DNA of 13,730 nt from Promethearchaeota archaeon (GTDB lineage Archaea > Asgardarchaeota > Lokiarchaeia > Sigynarchaeales > SOKP01), in assembly GCA_019057775.1 (NCBI GenBank), contig JAHLWT010000071.1, positions 1 to 13,730 on the forward strand, written 5' to 3'. Positions 7,198-13,010 of this stretch are shown piece after piece. Every line of letters begins with the position of its first letter. Within the stretch, counting starts at the first letter, position 1. Below the pieces are notes generated by a model. The model made no database searches, was not told the origin of the DNA, and worked only from the letters and a program-made list of their open reading frames with translations. A program made the position numbers and the translations under genes.

Positions 7198-7755
7198 TTA
7201 AAAAAGGTCATTTTTTGATTTCATTGATTTCTTAAAAATAGTAAATAATTCATTAATTTTTTCAATAGCTTCTATAGGTGTTTCTACACCATATATAATG
7301 TCATCTCTTCGATCATCTAATTTTTTATTTGCCATCTTTGAAGACCACCCCTTTACACTTGATAGAGCGATAATAGGTTTTTGATATATCCACGCAAAGC
7401 AAATTTCTGATAATGTTCCCGCTTTACCACTAATAGCCAAACAGATATCACCTGTTAGAACTACCACAATATTTCTTGCTTGAGAAAAAGGACATGGAAT
7501 AACTATATCTATATACTCATTTGCTCTAAATTTTTCAACAAAAGGGATTATTCCGATTGTTAATCCATTTTCTTCTTTAGCTCCTTTACAAACTGCTTCC
7601 ATTACACCAGCAAGTCCACCGCACGCAACTGCATAATTATTTTTAGCAATTAATCTCCCTATCTCGATTGACTTTTCTTCAGTTTCTTTATCAATTTCAC
7701 TTGCTCCGATTATAGAGATAATACCCTTAATTCCTTTATAAAAATCCACTTCCAT
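7198..7755 (-). CDS. TIGR00725/LOG-like Rossmann-fold nucleotide-binding protein
   Basis: A 185-residue single-domain protein of the SLOG/LOG-like superfamily, which includes lysine-decarboxylase-like proteins, cytokinin-activating LOG enzymes and molybdenum-cofactor carrier proteins. Visible motifs: IGASE (16-20) after the first strand, CGGLAGVMEAVCKGA (45-59), the turn into IGIIP (67-71), ARNIVVVLTGD (93-103) and SGKAGTLSEI (109-118). The last takes the place of the PGGxGTxxE loop of true LOG enzymes but lacks Pro-Gly-Gly, which fits the TIGR00725 group better than an active phosphoribohydrolase. It probably binds a nucleotide or cofactor; the ligand is unknown. The ATG start lies 28 bases from the first base of a TATATAAA box, suggesting a leaderless mRNA. 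It is divergent from the Lys/Glu-rich gene. Confident on superfamily, not on role. Confidence 0.8.
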   Translation of the reverse strand: MEVDFYKGIKGIISIIGASEIDKETEEKSIEIGRLIAKNNYAVACGGLAGVMEAVCKGAKEENGLTIGIIPFVEKFRANEYIDIVIPCPFSQARNIVVVLTGDICLAISGKAGTLSEICFAWIYQKPIIALSSVKGWSSKMANKKLDDRRDDIIYGVETPIEAIEKINELFTIFKKSMKSKNDLF

Positions 7756-7774
7756 AATGATTCGACATTTAGTA

Positions 7775-7784
7775 GTTTATATAA
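7775..7784 (-). promoter_or_regulatory. TATA box of the TIGR00725-like gene
   Basis: On the minus strand this reads TTATATAAAC, preceded by AAAG like a purine-rich BRE. It is a near-consensus archaeal TATA box whose centre is 25 bases before the ATG at 7755, fitting a leaderless transcript. Confidence 0.55.
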
Positions 7785-7874
7785 CTTTAATAAAATGTGA
7801 TATTGTAACAATTAAATATAAAAAAAATATTACATATTTAAAAAACATCCAGATGGAGTATATTTCAATTCCAA

Positions 7875-7884
7875 AATATATAAA
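7875..7884 (+). promoter_or_regulatory. TATA box of the Lys/Glu-rich gene
   Basis: AATATATAAA contains the same TATATAAA core as the divergent gene's box. Its first T is 25 bases before the ATG at 7902 but only 13 before the in-frame GTG at 7890. It therefore supports the ATG start and a leaderless mRNA. Confidence 0.45.
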
Positions 7885-7901
7885 CTAGCGTGAAATCTAT
7901 A

Positions 7902-8588
7902 ATGAATGAATCGAATAAAAAAAAGGAAGATGACGAATCTATTGAGGATTCTCATATTTCTCGAAGATTAAAAATAAAAGAAAAACTGGGTGGAAGTAAA
8001 AAAAAATTAGGTAAGTTCGCTTCTAAAGTTAAAGAAAAAGTTGGAGAAAGTAAAGAAAAAGCTAAGTTTGCACTTGAAGAGAGGAAGGAAAGGAAAGAAG
8101 TAGAACATGCAGAGAAAGAAGAGAAAAGAAGATTAGAAAGGGAAGCAAGGGAAAAAGCGGAAAAAATCGCGAGAGAGAAAGCAGAAAGAGAAGCAAAGGA
8201 AAAAGCTAAAAGAGAAAAAATCGAGAAAGTAAAAGCAGAAAAAGAAGCAAGAGAAAATGCAGAGAAAGAGAGAGCAGAACGAGAGGTTAAGGAAAAAGCG
8301 GAAAAAATCGCGAGAGAGAAAGCTGAGAAAGAAGCAAAAGAAAAAGCAGAAAGAGAAAGGAAAGGGAAAGAAAAGGTGGATAAAGAAGCAAGGGAACGAG
8401 CAGAAAAAGAAAGGCTTGAACGAGAAAAAACACTTAAAGAAGCAGATGAGAAATTTACAAAAATTTTAGCTGAAAAGGAAGCTGAAACTAAACAAAAAAG
8501 AATAAAAAGAATTATTTGTCCTATGTGTGGTAAAATAAACGATGGAACTCGAATAACATGTGCTACATGTCAATCCCCTCTTATTTAA
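7902..8588 (+). CDS. Lys/Glu/Arg-rich long-helix protein with C-terminal zinc ribbon
   Basis: A 228-residue protein from ATG 7902, or 232 from GTG 7890; the TATA spacing favours the ATG. After a short acidic and polar head comes a basic amphipathic stretch (KLGKFASKVKEKVGESKEK), then about 150 residues made almost only of Lys, Glu, Arg and Ala with alternating acidic and basic residues (repeats of EKAEKIAREKAE). Hydrophobic a/d positions are scarce, so this may be a stable single alpha-helix (ER/K type) rather than a classic coiled coil. The last ~30 residues are a zinc ribbon, CPMC-x10-CATC (Cys210, 213, 224, 227 in the GTG numbering). No signal peptide or membrane segment is seen. It could be a spacer or scaffold that holds the zinc ribbon at a distance. 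Family unknown. It converges with a membrane protein that also ends in a zinc ribbon. Confidence 0.72.
   Translation: MNESNKKKEDDESIEDSHISRRLKIKEKLGGSKKKLGKFASKVKEKVGESKEKAKFALEERKERKEVEHAEKEEKRRLEREAREKAEKIAREKAEREAKEKAKREKIEKVKAEKEARENAEKERAEREVKEKAEKIAREKAEKEAKEKAERERKGKEKVDKEARERAEKERLEREKTLKEADEKFTKILAEKEAETKQKRIKRIICPMCGKINDGTRITCATCQSPLI
8150..8323 (+). repeat. Internal direct repeat of the Lys/Glu-rich gene (33-bp identical copies 141 bp apart)
   Basis: Bases 8150-8182 and 8291-8323 are identical over 33 bp. The offset of 141 bp equals 47 codons, so frame is kept. Weaker similarity continues on the downstream side (GAAAGCNGARAAAGAAGC-like DNA). This points to a recent in-frame duplication that lengthened the helical rod by 47 residues. 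Confidence 0.75.
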
Positions 8589-8630
8589 ATTATGTTTCTT
8601 AATCTTTTATCCCTATATACTATTTTATAA

Positions 8631-9359
8631 CTATAACCCTCTTGGGGAGTTAGGGTTAAATCTTAAAAATTCAGGGATTCGAGCTCCGCATTCAGGACAA
8701 AAAGTTAGGCCTTCATTAATCAACTTTTTACAGTCAGGACAAGTTATCTTATTAATTGGTATATAATCACCATCAGAAGGTATGGAATCATCTGGAACAA
8801 TTATTACTGATTCTTTAGTAGGTTCACTTCCTTTCTTTTTTACTAATATTATGATTACACCAATGCCAAAAATGGTAAGGATCAACAATAAGATAACATA
8901 ACCCATACCCAAAATTATCTGAAAGTCTTCTGTATAATCGTAAAGACCAGTAATGTTTAGAGTAAAATTATAACTTCCTGGTAAAGTTGTAATATGTGGA
9001 CGAAATACAAATTGGATCTCTTGTGAAATATAATTTCCTGTTAGGTTAACCACTTCATTTATAAGAGTGAAATAATTCCCATTTAGAGCATCTCTAAAAT
9101 CACAAGTTATAGATCCACTTTCATTTGCTCTCAATGTTAGTGTTAAATGCCCTTCTACCCATATAATCTTATGTAGATAACTTTTTACATCGAATTCATC
9201 CGCGATTTGACTTGTTTTTAAATTTTCTTCAATGATATCATTCTGGTTATAAATTTTTTGGAATTGAGAGTTAAATAAGCTACTTATACAAATGATTGGA
9301 ACAAATACAATAAATATTATAAAGACACATGAAAAAGTTCTTCTCTTATTATTCTTCAT
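8631..9359 (-). CDS. Type I membrane protein with extracellular beta-rich domain and cytoplasmic zinc ribbon
   Basis: A 242-residue protein. It has a basic N-terminus, then a signal peptide or signal anchor (~11-29), then an extracellular region (~30-150) rich in beta-prone residues with four N-glycosylation sequons (N79, N105, N131, N135). A membrane segment follows (~152-173), then a KKK stop-transfer signal and a ~70-residue cytoplasmic tail. The tail carries an acidic linker and a zinc ribbon with Cys207, Cys210, Cys221 and Cys224. This layout could pass an outside binding event to the cytosolic zinc ribbon, but no ligand or known family is recognised. The ATG start is 104 bases after the PurM-like gene stop on the same strand, with a duplicated fragment of that gene's end in between. 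No clear TATA box is seen, so it may be co-transcribed with the PurM-like gene. Confidence 0.75.
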   Translation of the reverse strand: MKNNKRRTFSCVFIIFIVFVPIICISSLFNSQFQKIYNQNDIIEENLKTSQIADEFDVKSYLHKIIWVEGHLTLTLRANESGSITCDFRDALNGNYFTLINEVVNLTGNYISQEIQFVFRPHITTLPGSYNFTLNITGLYDYTEDFQIILGMGYVILLLILTIFGIGVIIILVKKKGSEPTKESVIIVPDDSIPSDGDYIPINKITCPDCKKLINEGLTFCPECGARIPEFLRFNPNSPRGL

Positions 9360-9378
9360 TCTTTAATCACTATAGATC

Positions 9379-9429
9379 TTAAAATCTGATTACATTAATA
9401 GATTCTTTCCCATCATTTATTTTTAATAA
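9379..9429 (-). pseudogene. Duplicated 3' end of the PurM-like gene (16-codon remnant with stop)
   Basis: On the minus strand this encodes LLKINDGKESINVIRF then TAA. The PurM-like gene just upstream ends LLRINDGKESIDVIKF then TAA, with its stop 84 bases away and in the same frame. The amino-acid differences are conservative (R/K, D/N, K/R) and several base changes are silent. The match fades 5' of the LL codons. It is best read as the tail of a former tandem gene copy, or of a partial duplication. Confidence 0.7.
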
Positions 9430-9462
9430 GTGAATTATATTTACGATATCGTTTAATATTTT

Positions 9463-10425
9463 TTAAAATTTGATTACATCTATAGATTCTTTCCCATCGT
9501 TTATTCTTAAAAGACCAACGGATGAATTTATCTTCCCGACAACCCGTGCATCCAACCCATGCCCCCCAAATATTTCTATAATTTGACCACAATTATCTTC
9601 TGAGGCCGTCAAGACGAATGAAGTTGTTAAATACATTTTAATAAAGGTTTCCAAGTCATAATGATTTTTTTTTAAGATCGGAGGAATTTTTATATCATTA
9701 GTTTTAACATCAGCTCCAACTTTTGAATATTTTATCATTTGTAACAAAGTTCCAAAAATACCCCCATTTGAAATGTCTTTGCTAGCATTTGCTATATGCT
9801 TTGCTGCTACAACATTCATTGCTTTTCTTTTATTTAATACTACCTCTGAACTCTCAAATGTCGTAGTATCGTAATAAAATTTACTAGCTTTCCCAATTCT
9901 TCCATTAAAATCAACAACCAATATTATATTGTCATTTTCTTGAGCGTTTCCTGCCGAGATATAATCACTTTTATTGATTTCGCCAATTATTGTTGAACTT
10001 AGCTCATAACCCAAAGCGTTAATATTTGTGTGACCTCTAACTATTGGAACATGAAATTTCTTTGAGGCTTCACATATTCCACCTAATAACTTTTGAGATA
10101 TAGCTTCATCTTTAACTGAAATAATAATACTTGCGGCTAAAGGGTAACCTCCACAGGCATATATATCATCAATACTCACTAATATTGAGCTATAACCTGC
10201 TCCAAAAGGAAAGTTTTCAATATATGTGGTTTTTATTCTATCAGTAGTGAGTAATATTAATTTGTCATCATTAACCACTGCTGCCGAATCCTCTCCTATA
10301 TCAGTAAATATTCTGGAACTTTTATACGAGTTTTTATCAATAAATTGAACAATGGGGTTGATGTCTCTTTTCTCTAAAATATAAGGATTATTTTTTATAC
10401 TGTTAGCTAACTTTTTTAAAACCAT
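9463..10425 (-). CDS. AIR-synthase-related (PurM superfamily) ATP-dependent enzyme, methanogenesis-marker-2/sll0787-like
   Basis: A 320-residue protein of the PurM/SelD/HypE/ThiL superfamily, which activates amides, acids or selenide with ATP. Typical signatures are visible: DIGEDSAAV (42-50), the acidic metal/ATP strand SIDDIYACGGYPLA (84-97), VPIVRGHTN (126-134) in place of the usual GGHT, and ASKDISNGGIFGTL (214-227), which resembles the KD-x-S-N-x-G-x-x-GT loop of the sll0787/methanogenesis-marker-2 branch. The substrate is unknown. An mtrH-like gene nearby makes a link to methyl or cofactor metabolism possible, but another gene separates them and they are not an operon. The ATG start lies 23 bases from a 14-base element (10448-10461) that is repeated, inverted, at the same distance from the divergent GTPase gene. 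A duplicate of its 3' end lies downstream. Confidence 0.78.
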   Translation of the reverse strand: MVLKKLANSIKNNPYILEKRDINPIVQFIDKNSYKSSRIFTDIGEDSAAVVNDDKLILLTTDRIKTTYIENFPFGAGYSSILVSIDDIYACGGYPLAASIIISVKDEAISQKLLGGICEASKKFHVPIVRGHTNINALGYELSSTIIGEINKSDYISAGNAQENDNIILVVDFNGRIGKASKFYYDTTTFESSEVVLNKRKAMNVVAAKHIANASKDISNGGIFGTLLQMIKYSKVGADVKTNDIKIPPILKKNHYDLETFIKMYLTTSFVLTASEDNCGQIIEIFGGHGLDARVVGKINSSVGLLRINDGKESIDVIKF

Positions 10426-10447
10426 CTTAATTTAATATAAAGTTATT

Positions 10448-10496
10448 AATAATTAAATTTGCATTAATTAAATTAAGAACTTCAAATTTAATTATT
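10448..10496. promoter_or_regulatory. Mirror-image divergent promoter with 14-bp inverted repeat
   Basis: AATAATTAAATTTG (10448-10461) and CAAATTTAATTATT (10483-10496) are perfect inverted copies separated by 21 bases. Each arm ends exactly 23 bases from the start codon of the gene it faces: the PurM-like gene at 10425 and the GTPase at 10519. Each arm thus sits where the TATA/BRE of a leaderless transcript belongs. A third AATTAAATT lies in the middle (10466-10474). The arms could be two copies of one promoter, an operator for a dimeric repressor, or both. Confidence 0.55.
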
Positions 10497-10518
10497 CAAA
10501 AAATAACAATTTTAACTA

Positions 10519-12021
10519 ATGGAAGAATTACTTCAAACTTCGATTGTTAGCGGTTTTATTTTTAGTACTTATAGCTCGCTTGGACCAGCACCCTTATATT
10601 CTTTCCCCAATTATTTTAGTGAGAAAGAAATAAAAGAGATTAGGAAGAATGGGATTAATGGCACGAAGCTATCTTTAAGTTATAGAGATGTTACACAAAT
10701 ATCAATAAAAAATTTAAGTTTATTTATCAGTGATAAGATCACATCTGAAGAAAAAGAACAAACAAAAATTCAATACTTTGCAATTTTACCTTATCCTGAT
10801 TTTAAAGTAACTTCTCTTACATATTTTCATTTTATTAGGTCTTCTTGCTCAGAAAAACCTATCGCAACATCATTATCAATACTGGTACAAGAAAAAAGTC
10901 GTAGTTTCTTATATAATAATATAAACCGTATTAAGCCAATAATTATTGAATTTTTCGAGAAATTTGATAAAGAGTTGATTGAAAAGTATAAGGAACAGCA
11001 GGAAGTAGAACATAACTTTAAGGAACTCCTTTCTAAAATTATCGAAATTGAAAAGAATCCCTCAACTCAAATTGCTACTCATCGTAAATTGAAGTTGATT
11101 TTCGCAGGATTAGATGATTCTGGTAAAACTAGCTTTCTTCTAAGTGTCGATAGACAGTATAGTAAATTAATAGGATTAAAGCCCACAACAGGAGCAAATA
11201 TCAAATCAATTGAGGCGTTAGGGGCAACAATATTCCTCTGGGATTTAGGAGGTCAATTTAAATATCGAAAGAGATATATAGATAAAGCAGAAATTTACAT
11301 GTATGAAGCAGACCTTCTTTTTTATTTTATAGATATACGAAATAAGAGTAGATTTGATGAAAGTATTGAATACCTTCAAAATTTACAAGGTGTCCTAAAG
11401 AAGTTTGATCAGAACACACCTATAGTTTATATTTTATCAAAAGGAGATCCTGATATTTTAAATACAGGAGAAATTAAAGAAAATATAGAGTCCATTAAAA
11501 ATGAATTGGTTAAACTTTCTCCTACAGAAACAATTGAGGTGTTCGTAACCAGTATCTTTCAGACATTTACTATTTTAAGAGCATTTTCTTCTGGAATCTC
11601 AAAATTGAGCCCTAACAGGGAGTTACTTACATATAATCTTAAAAAATTCTCATTAGACACAAAAACATATTTAACCCTCCTATTAAGCATTGATGGTTTG
11701 GTTTTAGCAGACTTCTATTCATCTGAAGCAACGAATTTAACAGAAATTCCTAAAACGGAAGTGATTAACGTTTTTGAGGTTTCCGCCCCTCAGCTTGCTA
11801 CACTTTTTAAAATCTTTGCCAAATTTAAGGCTTTACAACAAGAAGAAGCTATTTTTAAGGTAGCAAATTCAATCATTCTGTTTAAAAGAATTGAAATAGA
11901 AGAAAATAGCATGTTTCTTTTATTCTTGACTGATGATGAAAAAAAGAAAAAAATAATTAATAAAAAATTACCTAACTTCCTAAATCAGACGAAAGATTTG
12001 CTATTAAGATATATTGCTTGA
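10519..12021 (+). CDS. Longin-like / Arf-Rag-like GTPase / roadblock-like three-domain protein (GTPase 3)
   Basis: A 500-residue paralogue of the protein at 394-1821. Residues ~5-145 form the longin-like domain, with GPAPLYSFP (22-30) and IQYFAILPYPD (84-94) aligning with the matching segments of that protein. A charged helix (~145-185) leads to the G domain: GLDDSGKTS (197-205), PTTG (222-225), WDLGGQ (241-246), SKGD (307-310) and TSI (344-346). The G4 motif has Ser for Asn but keeps Lys and Asp. Residues ~380-498 are the roadblock-like tail (YLTLLLSIDGLVLADFYSS, later NSMFLLFLTDD). No lipidation signal is seen. The ATG start lies 23 bases from a TATA-like element shared with the divergent PurM-like gene, so the mRNA is probably leaderless. 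It converges with the mtrH-like gene, with only 4 bases between stop codons. The GTPase call is firm; the flanking folds are inferred. Confidence 0.88.
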   Translation: MEELLQTSIVSGFIFSTYSSLGPAPLYSFPNYFSEKEIKEIRKNGINGTKLSLSYRDVTQISIKNLSLFISDKITSEEKEQTKIQYFAILPYPDFKVTSLTYFHFIRSSCSEKPIATSLSILVQEKSRSFLYNNINRIKPIIIEFFEKFDKELIEKYKEQQEVEHNFKELLSKIIEIEKNPSTQIATHRKLKLIFAGLDDSGKTSFLLSVDRQYSKLIGLKPTTGANIKSIEALGATIFLWDLGGQFKYRKRYIDKAEIYMYEADLLFYFIDIRNKSRFDESIEYLQNLQGVLKKFDQNTPIVYILSKGDPDILNTGEIKENIESIKNELVKLSPTETIEVFVTSIFQTFTILRAFSSGISKLSPNRELLTYNLKKFSLDTKTYLTLLLSIDGLVLADFYSSEATNLTEIPKTEVINVFEVSAPQLATLFKIFAKFKALQQEEAIFKVANSIILFKRIEIEENSMFLLFLTDDEKKKKIINKKLPNFLNQTKDLLLRYIA

Positions 12022-12025
12022 AATT

Positions 12026-12928
12026 TTAAAAGATAACTTTCAGAGGACCACGTTCTGATATTGGTTTTCTTAGTACTCTTTTACGGTAATAAGAATTAAC
12101 TCCACTGATTAAAGAAACTGCAGGAATTACCCATTTTGCATATTTTATTGGTCCAAACAGTATAAAATCACTTCCTGCCGCTGCTGAATACGCCATAAGG
12201 GAAGCAATGGAGCTATAACGAACACTCTCACCGTATTTTTTAATAAAATTCCAAGCATAAATCACGTTGGCTGGTGAAAATCCAACGGGCAATCCAGTTA
12301 CGCGTTTAATCATTTGTGTTGTTTCAAAGTTAATTGAAATTGAAGGTAAATCTAACACAGCAGTGTCAACTATGTAGTTCTCTATACCTGCTTTTTGAGC
12401 TTTTGGAATTAGTACTTCTTTTAAAAATTTTATTTTTTTTTTTGGAAATATATATCTATTGCCAAACGTGAGTAGTATCGCATTTTTTACTTTTATCTCT
12501 CTTAATTTCTCTAAATTTTCATCTGTGGTTGCCTCATCAATACTATTTAATATAGCACGATCGAGTAGACCTATCTCTCGTAAGCTTTCCATTGCTGGAA
12601 CTCGGGATGAATCATTTAAACCATCAACTAAAAAAGGAAAATCTACGATATCAGCGACAAACTCGCATTCTTTTACAAGCGCTTCTGGATAGCCTCCAAT
12701 GACATCAATGATGCCTTGCATTTGAGTTTGATCAATAATTTCAGCAAAATTATTTAATTCTTTTTCTACAAGATCTTTATCTATTTTCCCTGTTTTCTCA
12801 TCCAGTAATGCTTCGTGAGCAGTATAAAAAACACTTCCAATCATAACTACAGGATTTTCTCCTGGTTGACCACCTAATTTAACGTTCCCAATTTGGATGA
12901 CCTTTTGTTCAGTTTCAAAATTTAACAT
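12026..12928 (-). CDS. mtrH: MtrH-family methyltransferase (tetrahydromethanopterin/tetrahydrofolate type)
   Basis: A 300-residue TIM-barrel methyltransferase. In methanogens MtrH moves the methyl group between tetrahydromethanopterin and the corrinoid of MtrA. Family signatures are clear: VKLGGQPGENPVVMIGSVFY (16-35), DVIGGYPEAL (75-84), DFPFLVDG (96-103), the strand VDTAVLDLPSI (187-197), GLPVGFSPANV (212-222) and SDFILFGP (253-260). Length is close to the family norm. No other mtr subunit or corrinoid protein is in the window, so the enzyme probably serves a soluble methyl-transfer route such as methylated-compound use or the Wood-Ljungdahl pathway, as suggested for mtrH copies in non-methanogens. 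The ATG start lies about 26 bases from a TATA box, fitting a leaderless mRNA. The symbol denotes family; the exact methyl donor and acceptor are not known. Confidence 0.85.
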   Translation of the reverse strand: MLNFETEQKVIQIGNVKLGGQPGENPVVMIGSVFYTAHEALLDEKTGKIDKDLVEKELNNFAEIIDQTQMQGIIDVIGGYPEALVKECEFVADIVDFPFLVDGLNDSSRVPAMESLREIGLLDRAILNSIDEATTDENLEKLREIKVKNAILLTFGNRYIFPKKKIKFLKEVLIPKAQKAGIENYIVDTAVLDLPSISINFETTQMIKRVTGLPVGFSPANVIYAWNFIKKYGESVRYSSIASLMAYSAAAGSDFILFGPIKYAKWVIPAVSLISGVNSYYRKRVLRKPISERGPLKVIF

Positions 12929-12949
12929 AATACTTCAAGATTTTTTTTT

Positions 12950-12958
12950 ATTATAAAA
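12950..12958 (-). promoter_or_regulatory. TATA box of the mtrH-like gene
   Basis: On the minus strand this reads TTTTATAAT, preceded by GAAAA. Its centre is about 26 bases before the ATG at 12928, so the transcript is probably leaderless. Confidence 0.5.
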
Positions 12959-13010
12959 TTTTCTACCTTCAATATAATATAAAACTTCATTTTCAATCCA
13001 GATTTGATAT

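Noticed and set aside
7801..7860. A/T-rich stretch with several TATA-like runs between the divergent TIGR00725-like and Lys/Glu-rich genes, considered as an origin or attachment site.
   Set aside because: No repeats, iterons or tRNA-like end seen; base composition matches the other intergenic regions.
8257..8469. 70-residue Lys/Arg-rich ORF in the +1 frame of the Lys/Glu-rich gene.
   Set aside because: Purine-rich repeats are open in several frames; the main frame has the zinc ribbon and the start context.
8634..8658. Stem TAACCCT / AGGGTTA with an 11-base loop near the end of the membrane-protein gene.
   Set aside because: It lies within the last codons of that gene, is short and has no T-tract after it; chance cannot be excluded.
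12459..12692. 77-residue plus-strand ORF opposite the mtrH-like gene.
   Set aside because: Antisense shadow of a conserved methyltransferase frame.
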